Shown one piece after another: positions 17,192-25,505 of a DNA stretch of 64,000 bases. Below the pieces are notes generated by a model. The model was given only the letters and a program-made list of their open reading frames with translations. It did not search any database and was not told where the DNA came from. Source of the DNA: Petrimonas sulfuriphila (GTDB taxonomy: Bacteria; Bacteroidota; Bacteroidia; Bacteroidales; Dysgonomonadaceae); assembly GCF_051201015.1 (NCBI RefSeq), contig NZ_JBPEHI010000019.1; one strand, written 5' to 3'. Both the position numbers and the translations under genes were made by a program. Within the stretch, counting starts at the first letter, position 1; each line of letters begins with the position of its first letter.

Positions 17192-19165
17192 TTATAGGGG
17201 TATTATGATTTTCAGGATTTTGATCTTTGAGTCGGCGTTATCGGTATAGACCGAAAAGAAATCCGTGCCGATATTCACCGCCGCAACCCGGGTACCTGTC
17301 TTCACCGTCACTCCCGATTCGGTATTTTCCATCGTGTTGTACTTAGTGAACAAGTTTGAAGCCGCCAAGCCGGCAACAAGCGTTGCAGACGATGTGCCCG
17401 ATAACCCGTGAGGGGTAACTGCAGTTACAATGTCTTGCGGGTTTGTAAACAAAGCGGTTGCGGCACTAACCTCAATAGTAGCCGTGCGGTTCGCGGTGTA
17501 GTCCTTATAAAGGGCGACAACCTCAGTACCGTTAAACTCCAGGTCGTACAAATCGTAAAGATCTGCGGATGATACGGATGAGCTTCCGGTCGCCGAATTG
17601 GTAGTTATGGCTATGCTGTAGGTACGATCGGTTCCGGACATCCACTTCCAAAAACCGTAATGATGCGCTATGATGTAATAGTTTCCTACTCCATCTACGG
17701 AAATGTATGAACCTTTGTTGAAATAATCGGCTCCCGCGTCCGCACCTCCGTAAGACTCGTAATAACCGTTATGGATAACTGTTTTAACAAAGCCTCCCGA
17801 ACTGTTTACCGCATACATGATGTCGGGATGGTCGGTATAATTTCCGTTCTGTCCCCGTGTGTCGGTATAGGTGATGTGGGCATTCCCGCCTGCATCCACA
17901 TCAATATCGGGTTTTGAACAGGCTCCCGCGTCGTTGGATTCGATATAAACGGGGCTGCTCCATGCCGTGCCGTTATGCCTGAGGTAGGCAATTTTATTGT
18001 CGGCAGTCTTAAACACGACATGCGGATGGTCGCTCCGGTCAACGGCCACGCGTGCTTCGGATCCGGTTCCAAAATCGGTTTCACCCACCCAGGTTCCGCT
18101 GGTTTGCGCGGCGTTGTAATAGACCTTTCCGTCGCCTTTGGAATAAACAACACCGATAAATCCGGAACCATCAGCGGCATGTATCAGGTCGCCGGAAAGT
18201 GTCAACTCGTCGATGGCGAGAGGAGGCGTAAACGTATCGTCTGTAAAGTTCAGCGAGGTACCTTCCCATAAGGCGTACAGGTGATACGCCCGCCCTTTCA
18301 CCAGGGCTGTACTCCGGGCGGGCTTGCTGTTACTGGAAACAACATTTATGTCTCCCGTAAGCTGAGCTGTCAGCCATATTTCCGGAGTAATATTGGTGTT
18401 GGGCATTACCCATTGCACCAGTTGCAGGCTACCTCCCGCAGGAACGGTTACGGCGGAAGGGGATAATGGCGTTCCGGGCAGGAATTCAACGGTCTCTCCT
18501 ACGAGGTCGTAGTAAGGGATCCCGGCCACATCGGGCCGGTAAAACCAGGCATCTTCCGCGTTTACAAAATCCAGGGCGGGGGTAACCACCCATTCGGCTT
18601 CCGCACTGTTTCTGATGGTCAGGCAATGCAACACGCCCAAATGAGCCAGGGGCACGTCGCCAGCCGAAGCGCCCGCAGCCACCTCAACCTTACCTGCAAC
18701 AGGCACGTCGGTCAACTCGCTTATGGGCTTGAACCCGACCGGGGAAACATTTGCGTTTATCTTCCCGCCGTTGACGGAAGCTTCCGCCCCGTGGAGGCTG
18801 TAAACCGTAAAGGCGGATTGCTCATCGATCTCTGTTGGCACTTCGAGGGAAAAGGCAGCTTTCTTTCCTTCCATAGTAATGTCTGTCCCGGCCAACGTTA
18901 CGGGAGTTCCCGCCACGAGCGTTGCGTCTTGCTTGAAGAAGAACTGCACCACGTCGCCCGCTTTCCATTTAACAGTAATGTTCTTTGTACCCGCTTCCTG
19001 CTCCAGACTGAGGCGGGTTTGCGATCCCTCATTGGGCATGGATGCCGTCAGGGTAATCTTACGGCCGTTCACCGTGACCGGTTTCTCATCAACAATCACA
19101 TCAGTGGTGCATCCGGTAATCACAAACAGGACCGAGGCTGCCCACAATAAGAATTTATTCTTCAT
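17192..19165 (-). CDS. Fimbrillin-like surface lipoprotein with beta-propeller-like C-terminus
   Basis: A 657-aa lipoprotein: signal peptide with lipobox VITGC, Cys19. The N-terminal half (about residues 30-300) resembles the fimbrillin/Mfa-like family: ITLTASMPNEGSQTRLSL, then WKAGDVVQFFF and AFSLEVPTEI. The C-terminal half contains repeating strands such as HPHVVFKTADNKIAYLRHNG and GNAHITYTDTRG, as in sialidase-like beta-propellers. No catalytic residues of a sialidase were identified. It is likely a surface structural or binding protein. A 45-aa peptide gene lies just upstream, and a membrane AraC regulator is divergent. Confidence 0.75.
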   Translation of the reverse strand: MKNKFLLWAASVLFVITGCTTDVIVDEKPVTVNGRKITLTASMPNEGSQTRLSLEQEAGTKNITVKWKAGDVVQFFFKQDATLVAGTPVTLAGTDITMEGKKAAFSLEVPTEIDEQSAFTVYSLHGAEASVNGGKINANVSPVGFKPISELTDVPVAGKVEVAAGASAGDVPLAHLGVLHCLTIRNSAEAEWVVTPALDFVNAEDAWFYRPDVAGIPYYDLVGETVEFLPGTPLSPSAVTVPAGGSLQLVQWVMPNTNITPEIWLTAQLTGDINVVSSNSKPARSTALVKGRAYHLYALWEGTSLNFTDDTFTPPLAIDELTLSGDLIHAADGSGFIGVVYSKGDGKVYYNAAQTSGTWVGETDFGTGSEARVAVDRSDHPHVVFKTADNKIAYLRHNGTAWSSPVYIESNDAGACSKPDIDVDAGGNAHITYTDTRGQNGNYTDHPDIMYAVNSSGGFVKTVIHNGYYESYGGADAGADYFNKGSYISVDGVGNYYIIAHHYGFWKWMSGTDRTYSIAITTNSATGSSSVSSADLYDLYDLEFNGTEVVALYKDYTANRTATIEVSAATALFTNPQDIVTAVTPHGLSGTSSATLVAGLAASNLFTKYNTMENTESGVTVKTGTRVAAVNIGTDFFSVYTDNADSKIKILKIIIPL

Positions 19166-19204
19166 AATTTAAAATTTGTAAATTGTAATTTGTAATGGAT
19201 TCAT

Positions 19205-19342
19205 TTACCAGTCCTCACCCGGTGCATCCGGCAATGTACCGCTGCCCATGATGTTTTGTTCCAGTTCGATGTCGATAACTTCAATTTGAGGAGCTGTGTA
19301 AAGTTCAGCAGGTTTCTCCGTTGGTGTTTGTTCTGTTCTCAT
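19205..19342 (-). CDS. 45-aa peptide, YxAPQIEVIDIELEQ type
   Basis: Small reading frame MRTEQTPTEKPAELY followed by TAPQIEVIDIELEQ and a C-terminal NIMGSGTLPDAPGEDW. Short Bacteroidota proteins of this pattern (a Y-x-x-P-x-I/V-E core, acidic strand, then Gly/Ser-rich tail) often lie next to surface-adhesin or fimbrillin genes. It has no signal peptide. It is 39 bp upstream of the fimbrillin-like lipoprotein gene and probably in the same transcript; a -7-like TAAATTTG box lies at 19436-19443 on this strand. Function is unknown. Confidence 0.65.
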   Translation of the reverse strand: MRTEQTPTEKPAELYTAPQIEVIDIELEQNIMGSGTLPDAPGEDW

Positions 19343-19507
19343 TGTTAAAAAAATGTTTGTAGTTTACTATCTGTTCACGTTTTACGTTGATCGGGAAAGC
19401 AGAAGGAAAGACGGTACCACAGTATAGAATTTTGGCAAATTTACGGAGGGATGGGTTTCTCTTTTTCCCGATTCGTAAAAATTTATTCCTAATTCATAAA
19501 AATTACT

Positions 19508-19515
19508 TATTTTTG
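19508..19515 (+). promoter_or_regulatory. Predicted -7 box of the membrane AraC regulator gene
   Basis: TATTTTTG matches TAnnTTTG, 21 bp before the ATG at 19536. The -33 element is weak (TTTA at 19482-19485). It is divergent from the promoter region of the peptide/fimbrillin operon. Confidence 0.4.
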
Positions 19516-19535
19516 TAAAAACAAACTGCCCCCAT

Positions 19536-20702
19536 ATGTTGATAGAACTTATCCTGTCGGTCATGCCCATGTTCGTATGCCTGTTTTGGGTAGTACTTCT
19601 GTTGTGCGACAATAACCGGAATCTACCGAAAAATTACCTGGCTTTTTTCTTGTCGTTATCGGCAATCAATTATTTTGTGCACGCCGCTTTTTTCAACCGG
19701 CAATACGACCTGTTCGCCTTTACGGACAACATCTGGGTGTTCACGTCCCTCTCCTCCTACCCGCTTTATTACTATTATATCCGGCTTCTTACACGCGAGA
19801 TCCGGATCGACTGGCGGTGGAGTTGGATTTTACTGCCTGCGATGGTGTTGTCGATCTTCTCGTTCGTCATCTACTTCGCCATGTCGCCCGAAGAGCTGAA
19901 CCTTTTTGTCCGCGGAGTCATGTACCACGAGCAGGGTTTTACCGGGCCCTATCCTCAGTTGGTACGGCTGCAGGTTCTTCGCACCACCTTGTTCAAGGCA
20001 TTTTTTCTAGTGCAGGTAATCTTATCGGTGTGGTTCGGACACAGGCTTATAGTCCGGTACAATAAGGAGGTGAAAGAGTTTTACTCCAACACAGGGGGTA
20101 AGGACCTCAGTTCGGTAAAGTGGATTCTTTTCGCCTTTCTGTTTGCTTCCGTTGTCTCGCTTGTCTCCAATGTGATTGGCAAGGATTTCTTTGTAGATAA
20201 AGGCCCTTTAATAGCCTTTCCGGCTCTCACGCATTCGCTTTTTTTGTTTTTTATCGGATACGTTGGCTATCACCAAAACTTTACCGTAGCCGATTTCACG
20301 AACGACGTGAATGATTACCGCAAGAAAAGGCTCAGGGCCACAGAGAGGAAGCAACCGGCATTAAGCGACAGAATAACCAAGCAGCATCTCTCTGATTTAC
20401 TGAGAAAGAACGAACTGTATAAGAATCCCGAACTACGGATTACCGATATTGCATTGATGGCAGGGACCAACCGGACCTACATATCCCGGATCGTGAACGA
20501 GGAGATGCAGACGAACTTCTGCGATTGGGTGAACGGTTTTCGTATAGAGTATGTAAAGGGAATCATGAAGAATCCGGAGTACGACAATTTGTCGATGTTG
20601 CAGATCGCCGAGATGTCGGGATTCTCGAGTCTGAGTGCGTTTTACAGGGTATTCAAGGCGAAGGAAGGGATTGCTCCCGGAGAATACAGGGAGCATAAAT
20701 AA
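19536..20702 (+). CDS. Membrane-anchored AraC-family transcriptional regulator
   Basis: A 388-aa regulator with two parts. Residues 1 to about 235 contain about seven hydrophobic segments (for example FVCLFWVVLLLC and WILLPAMVLSIFSFVIYFA). After a basic linker (RKKRLRATERK), residues about 275-385 form a two-HTH AraC DNA-binding domain: ITDIALMAGTNRTYISRIV, then MLQIAEMSGFSSLSAFYRVF with the family FYRVFK signature. Such proteins probably sense an envelope or membrane signal and bind DNA while still anchored. The divergent peptide plus fimbrillin-like operon is the obvious candidate target, by position only. Confidence 0.88.
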   Translation: MLIELILSVMPMFVCLFWVVLLLCDNNRNLPKNYLAFFLSLSAINYFVHAAFFNRQYDLFAFTDNIWVFTSLSSYPLYYYYIRLLTREIRIDWRWSWILLPAMVLSIFSFVIYFAMSPEELNLFVRGVMYHEQGFTGPYPQLVRLQVLRTTLFKAFFLVQVILSVWFGHRLIVRYNKEVKEFYSNTGGKDLSSVKWILFAFLFASVVSLVSNVIGKDFFVDKGPLIAFPALTHSLFLFFIGYVGYHQNFTVADFTNDVNDYRKKRLRATERKQPALSDRITKQHLSDLLRKNELYKNPELRITDIALMAGTNRTYISRIVNEEMQTNFCDWVNGFRIEYVKGIMKNPEYDNLSMLQIAEMSGFSSLSAFYRVFKAKEGIAPGEYREHK

Positions 20703-20729
20703 AAAAACCGGCGAATCGCCGGTTTTTTT
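20701..20729. terminator. Bidirectional terminator between the AraC gene and the sugar isomerase gene
   Basis: CCGGCGA/TCGCCGG inverted repeat flanked by seven A and seven T, so it works for both convergent genes. Confidence 0.85.
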
Positions 20730-20732
20730 GAA

Positions 20733-21626
20733 CTATTTATAACTAGCCTTCACGTAATCAGCATTCGCCAGATAGTTATAGCTTTCTTTTATACCTTCAA
20801 AAGGAGTTCCAGTATATTTTTCAACTTCTACTACCAGGTATTTTGCACCGGATTTGTCAATATTTTTGAAAATAGCATCAAATCCGACCATTCCGCTTTG
20901 TCCGAGTTCCTTATTGTCTTTTATATGAAGAATTTCGAAACGTCCGGGATAAGCATTGAAGTATTCCACCGGGCTTTGTCCACCACGAACTACCCAGTAC
21001 ACGTCCATCTGGAAGAACACCTTGGCAGGATCGGTATTTTTTAACATATAGTCGTACATCACTTCTCCTTCTATTTCGGTGAATTCGAAGTTGTGGTTGT
21101 GATAGCCGAAGCGGATTCCTGCTGCGTTACATTTTTCTCCAACCTGGTTAAAGTAATCGCAATAAGCTTTAAGATCGACCAACGTTTTGGGTGTGGGGAT
21201 CCAGGCAACCACCAGGTATTTCATACCAGCATCCTTATGAGCCTGGATAGCGGTATCCCACCATTTCCAAACTTCGTCCCAGTTGGTATCTTTTGTATTA
21301 TCAGCCAACGGACGTCCTGCGTGGGAAGAAAGAACTTCCAACCCGGCATCTTCAATGGATTTTTTAAAGTCGGCAGGAGCCATTCCGTAAAACTGGCCGT
21401 CGTTATAACCAGCCGCCTCTACTCCGGTAAAGCCTGTATTGGCAACAGTATCTATGGTTGCCTGATAGTTGGCTTTTATGTCGTCCCGAACAGAATACAA
21501 CTGAAGGTAGATGTCTTTTTTAACGTTCGCTTCCGTTGCTTCTTTTTTCTGTCCCTGATCGCAACCCGATAACAGGAACAGGCTACCCAACAAAATTACT
21601 GCAAATAAATTTGATTTTTTTTTCAT
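20733..21626 (-). CDS. Sugar phosphate isomerase/epimerase-like lipoprotein (AP endonuclease 2 TIM barrel)
   Basis: A 297-aa protein of the xylose isomerase-like TIM-barrel family, exported as a lipoprotein (lipobox LLSGC, Cys22). Barrel landmarks are GFTGVEAAGY, RFGYHNHNFEF (metal-ligand His/Glu) and FEILHIKDNK. Family members isomerise or epimerise keto sugars with a divalent metal. An extracytoplasmic copy beside a DUF1080 hydrolase and a Gfo/Idh oxidoreductase suggests work on keto-sugar products in the periplasm or at the outer membrane. Last gene of the cluster. Confidence 0.88.
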   Translation of the reverse strand: MKKKSNLFAVILLGSLFLLSGCDQGQKKEATEANVKKDIYLQLYSVRDDIKANYQATIDTVANTGFTGVEAAGYNDGQFYGMAPADFKKSIEDAGLEVLSSHAGRPLADNTKDTNWDEVWKWWDTAIQAHKDAGMKYLVVAWIPTPKTLVDLKAYCDYFNQVGEKCNAAGIRFGYHNHNFEFTEIEGEVMYDYMLKNTDPAKVFFQMDVYWVVRGGQSPVEYFNAYPGRFEILHIKDNKELGQSGMVGFDAIFKNIDKSGAKYLVVEVEKYTGTPFEGIKESYNYLANADYVKASYK

Positions 21627-21640
21627 TCTTTTATTCTATT

Positions 21641-21682
21641 AAAAAAAGAGTATTCCTAAACTTGATAGAAACACTCTTTTTT
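21641..21682 (-). terminator. Hairpin between the DUF1080 and isomerase genes
   Basis: AAAAAAGAGT pairs with ACTCTTTTTT with a further partly paired step. On the minus strand the stem ends in a T-run. It may lower read-through from the DUF1080 gene into the isomerase gene. Confidence 0.5.
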
Positions 21683-21693
21683 GGATTATACCC

Positions 21694-22566
21694 TTAATCT
21701 AAGATTTTAACTTTAATGTTACGGAACCAAACATCATCCCCATGGTCCTGGAAGCCGATGAATCCTTCGCGGTTGGGTCCGCCACAGTTATTCAGCAGTT
21801 CAAAAGCCAACGGCCATTTTTCCTGGCTGAACTTGCTGGCCTGGAGCATTTCTGTCCATTGGGGAGTCCACAAATGGTACTCAACCACATTTTCGTTGTT
21901 CTGTCCGTGAACAACGGTTCCCTTATACACCATAATTTTTGCTGCGTTCCATTCACCAAAAGGTTTCTGGTTTTGTGGAACTGCAGGAATCATATCGTAG
22001 AGCGAAGCGGATTGCCGGTTATTGTCCTTACCCAGTTTGGCATCGGGATGGTTGGCATTATCCAGCACCTGGTATTCGGGAGAGGAAATATAGATAGGTT
22101 CGGTTTTTACGTTGCCGTCTTTATCGGTTGTAGTTACTTCCTGTGCCAGATAGAAAATACCCGAGTTACCTCCTTTGGAGACTTTCCACTCCAGCACCAG
22201 TTCAAAGTTTTTGAACTTGTGGTCGAAAATAATATCGCCACCGTCACCGTCCTGGGCTTCACCGCCTCCAGAACCGTTGAACTTGATAGCACCGTCTTCG
22301 ATGGTCCATTTTCCGGGTACAGCATCCTTGCCGTATCCGCGCCAGCCGGTAAAGTCTTTACCGTTGAACAATACGATGTAACCGTCTTTATCCGTTTCAA
22401 ACTTCGACAAGTCCACTTGCGGTTTGTCAACTACTGAATATTGAGGAGTTTCTGTTTTCATAGAATCAACACCTTCTGTTTCTGCTGTTTTTTTTGCACC
22501 TCCGGTACAAGCTACAAAAGCTGTGGCAACCGCAACGCTTAAGAGCACATTAAAAACTTTTTTCAT
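21694..22566 (-). CDS. DUF1080 (3-keto-disaccharide hydrolase-type) lipoprotein
   Basis: A 290-aa lipoprotein (signal with lipobox FVAC, Cys20) of the DUF1080 family, a concanavalin-like beta-sandwich. Conserved pieces are LFNGKDFTGWRGYGKDA, then NFELVLEWKVSKGGNSGIFY and NCGGPNREGFIGFQDHG. Members of this family act on 3-keto-glycosides, cleaving bonds by elimination/hydration once C3 of the sugar has been oxidised. The neighbouring oxidoreductase (120 bp upstream) would supply the oxidised substrate. All conserved blocks are intact. Confidence 0.9.
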   Translation of the reverse strand: MKKVFNVLLSVAVATAFVACTGGAKKTAETEGVDSMKTETPQYSVVDKPQVDLSKFETDKDGYIVLFNGKDFTGWRGYGKDAVPGKWTIEDGAIKFNGSGGGEAQDGDGGDIIFDHKFKNFELVLEWKVSKGGNSGIFYLAQEVTTTDKDGNVKTEPIYISSPEYQVLDNANHPDAKLGKDNNRQSASLYDMIPAVPQNQKPFGEWNAAKIMVYKGTVVHGQNNENVVEYHLWTPQWTEMLQASKFSQEKWPLAFELLNNCGGPNREGFIGFQDHGDDVWFRNIKVKILD

Positions 22567-22685
22567 ACTTGTTCTTTTTTAAAATTTAAACTTTTCCTTA
22601 TAGATGACGACATCAGACATCAGGCTCAAAACGGTGTTGTTAAACAGCGCAGGAGTCTGATATCTGACATCTGTTATCTAAAAAT

Positions 22686-24155
22686 TTACGGCATTGCCGG
22701 TAATTTCCAACCGTTTTGATAAGTATGGTTGATCATTTCGGCAGCATACTCGTTAGCACTTACAGGTTCCGTCCATGTTTTGTTAAACGTGGGGTGACCG
22801 TCGGTAATCTTGAAACCGTCTTCAATAATTGTCTTTATTGTCGCATCAGTCGGAATGTTGGTAAACTTCATGTTTTCACCATCCCAGTGGAGTTCCTGGT
22901 TAAGACCCTGTAATCTTACGGCAAGAACACCCATGACCACCATTTCGTTGAAAGGACCTGCTTCCGAGAAAGGAGAGGCTGTTTCAACGCGATTTTCCGG
23001 ACTTTCCTTACATGCACGCACCCAATCCAGTTCGTGAGAAAGGGTAACTTCACGCTGGGTTTTCGGGGAGTTGGGTTTCCTTCCGGATACCAACCATGGA
23101 TTTACGCCGTAGCAGCCGCAGATCAACGTGTCTTTTGTTCCGTGGAAAATAACGCCACCGCCCTGGTCGTTCAGGTTCTTTCCGGCAGGTACTCCTTCGG
23201 GACGGAACGGTTGCAGGCCGCCATCGTACCAGGTAACTTCCACTTCAGGCATAGCTACTTTCGGCATATTGTCGCGAGACGGGAAAACATATTTCACCAT
23301 TTGTGCATTGGGAGCACAGTCTGTTAACAACATGGTAGATGAGCCCTGAACTTTTGTGGGATAACCGAGGTTTAATCCTTTAAACACGGGATGCAAAATA
23401 TGGCAGGCCATATCTCCCAATGCGCCTGTTCCGAAGTCCCACCATCCGCGCCAGTTCCAGGGGTGATAGATGTTGTTGAACGGACGTTTGTTGGCCGGGC
23501 CGATAAACAAATCCCAGTTTAAGGTAGACGGCACTTTGTCTGCTTTCTTAGGTGTCATGAGACCTTGCGGCCAGATGGGCCTGTCGGTGAAAGTATCCAC
23601 GCGGGTGACTTCACCAATTTGTCCATCCCTGATCCAATCAATCACCTGGCGAACGCCTGGGCCCGAAGATCCCTGGTTACCCATCTGGGTGGCCACTTTG
23701 TATTTTTTAGCCAGGTTTGTCAGAAGACGCGACTCATATACACTGTGTGTCAACGGTTTCTGCACATACACGTGTTTTCCCATGGTCATGGCTTCAGCCG
23801 CAACAATGGCGTGAGTATGGTCAGCAGTAGCTACAACAACACCGTCGATTGATTTTCCTAATTCGTCATACATCTTACGATAGTCGTAGTATTTTTTCGC
23901 TTTCGGGAAATAATCAAAAACGCGCTGGCTGTACTTCCAGTCCACATCGCACAAGCCAATTATATTCTGGCTTTCGAGGTTTTTCAGGTTAGCAAAACCC
24001 ATCCCTCCAACTCCAACACCAACGATGTTGAGTTTATCACTCGGAGCCATGTGCCCCATGCTTTTACCGAGTACCGATGAAGGTACGACAGTTAATCCAA
24101 CCGCAGCTGTTGCGCCTGCCTGGATAAACTTCCTTCTTGACATTTTTGATGACAT
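22686..24155 (-). CDS. Gfo/Idh/MocA-family oxidoreductase with Tat-type signal
   Basis: A 489-aa NAD(P)-dependent dehydrogenase. The N-terminus carries the twin-arginine motif SRRKFIQAGA and a hydrophobic stretch, so it is probably exported by Tat with its cofactor; start could also be the Met five residues in (24143). The Rossmann motif is NIVGVGVGGMGFANL (about residues 44-58), and VQKPLTHS holds the catalytic-type Lys of the family. In this cluster its likely role is to oxidise C3 of a glycoside to the keto form for the DUF1080 enzyme. A -7-like TATTTTTG lies at 24182-24189 on this strand. Confidence 0.92.
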   Translation of the reverse strand: MSSKMSRRKFIQAGATAAVGLTVVPSSVLGKSMGHMAPSDKLNIVGVGVGGMGFANLKNLESQNIIGLCDVDWKYSQRVFDYFPKAKKYYDYRKMYDELGKSIDGVVVATADHTHAIVAAEAMTMGKHVYVQKPLTHSVYESRLLTNLAKKYKVATQMGNQGSSGPGVRQVIDWIRDGQIGEVTRVDTFTDRPIWPQGLMTPKKADKVPSTLNWDLFIGPANKRPFNNIYHPWNWRGWWDFGTGALGDMACHILHPVFKGLNLGYPTKVQGSSTMLLTDCAPNAQMVKYVFPSRDNMPKVAMPEVEVTWYDGGLQPFRPEGVPAGKNLNDQGGGVIFHGTKDTLICGCYGVNPWLVSGRKPNSPKTQREVTLSHELDWVRACKESPENRVETASPFSEAGPFNEMVVMGVLAVRLQGLNQELHWDGENMKFTNIPTDATIKTIIEDGFKITDGHPTFNKTWTEPVSANEYAAEMINHTYQNGWKLPAMP

Positions 24156-24376
24156 AAAAATTTGTTTTAGATTAAAAAATTCAAAAATATTGTTTTATAA
24201 CTTTTCTGATTTAATAAGTTACTCTTTTTTTCCTGGGAAAAATGGATATAGAATAATTGCCGTAAAAATAGCAATAAAAACTGAACAACTGAAATTTTCA
24301 ATAAAAAAATAAAAGCCCGGAAATACCTTACGGTGAAGAACGGGTAACTCAGTTGATTTACGCTCAGGGGGTACGC

Positions 24377-25501
24377 CTAAATTTTTACAAAAACCCTCAA
24401 CTTATACATCAATTGCAAAATAAAAAATAGGATTAGAAAATTGGCAAAAGTGAGTATGGCAGAATAATAGTCACCCGTATATTTTTCCAATCCCCAAAGC
24501 AGGGAATGTGCCGCACTTCTGAAATTGACAACCATCCCAAGCGTGTAAGCAACGATTGAATTCATTCCGTAAATTTTCAGCCAGTTCAATCCATTTGATC
24601 GGCCTTTGTAATCGACGATGTAATAGAACAATGCCATCAACAGGAAACATAATCCTCCGGACCAGAGCGTCATGCTGGCTGACCATATCTTTTTGATGAT
24701 AGGGGTCTGGAAGCTCAACAGCCAGGCTGAAACGAGCAACGCCCCACCAATAATGAACAGCAATTGGCTGTTCTTCCGTTTATCTTTACCGTTTTTCATG
24801 ATTTGTCCGGCAAAAGCACCCAGCATAGTGGTTACCCCAAACACCATACTGGTCAGCACCCAGGTATAGCGGTAGTTATCCGAAAAACTCCACGAACCGT
24901 CTTCGGCATACGTTACGCCGTCGCGAACTCTTCCCAGTACGGCCCTATCGACAGCTTCCGCAAAGTTGCCGTCGGGGGTGAAGTCGCCCAGGAAAGTAAG
25001 TAATGCCCAATAACCCGTCAGCAGCAACAAAGTGGCCACCACCTGGCCTTTCCGGGACAGATGGAGCAGTAGCACGGCTGAAATAACATAACCTACGGCA
25101 ATTGCCTGCAATGTATTGGTATAAATGCGGATCTGCATCGGATCGAGGCTCAACAGATCACCCTGCACCACAGCACCGAGTATGAACAGAATGACAAACC
25201 GCTTCGTGATTTTTTTGTAAATGGCCCTCTTGTCAGGATTCGCGCGATATTTCTCAAACGAGAAAGGCATGGCGGCACCCACCATAAAAAGGAAAAGCGG
25301 CATCACCAAATCCCAGGCACTAAAGCCCTCCCATTTAACATGTTCAAACTGATGCAACAGAAATGAAAAAACCGGAACGTCTTTCCAGTGCCGGGCAAAA
25401 GCTACGAAAACTGGCTGAAAGAAAACCAGCATAAAAAGATCAAAGCCACGCAGGATATCAAGAGACGCGAGGCGATTGGACGGGATGGAATGTGTATTCA
25501 T
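24377..25501 (-). CDS. DUF5009/acyltransferase-3-like membrane protein
   Basis: A 374-aa polytopic membrane protein of the heparan-alpha-glucosaminide N-acetyltransferase (NagX/DUF5009) type. The signature is RLASLDILRGFDLFMLVFF near residue 11, then WDLVMPLFLFMVGAAMPFS; about ten hydrophobic segments follow. Relatives are thought to acetylate or move acyl groups on sugars across the inner membrane. It follows the TPR gene by only 4 bp, so it belongs to the tsaD-glnS-TPR transcript. Substrate unknown. Confidence 0.85.
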   Translation of the reverse strand: MNTHSIPSNRLASLDILRGFDLFMLVFFQPVFVAFARHWKDVPVFSFLLHQFEHVKWEGFSAWDLVMPLFLFMVGAAMPFSFEKYRANPDKRAIYKKITKRFVILFILGAVVQGDLLSLDPMQIRIYTNTLQAIAVGYVISAVLLLHLSRKGQVVATLLLLTGYWALLTFLGDFTPDGNFAEAVDRAVLGRVRDGVTYAEDGSWSFSDNYRYTWVLTSMVFGVTTMLGAFAGQIMKNGKDKRKNSQLLFIIGGALLVSAWLLSFQTPIIKKIWSASMTLWSGGLCFLLMALFYYIVDYKGRSNGLNWLKIYGMNSIVAYTLGMVVNFRSAAHSLLWGLEKYTGDYYSAILTFANFLILFFILQLMYKLRVFVKI

Positions 25502-25505
25502 TTTT

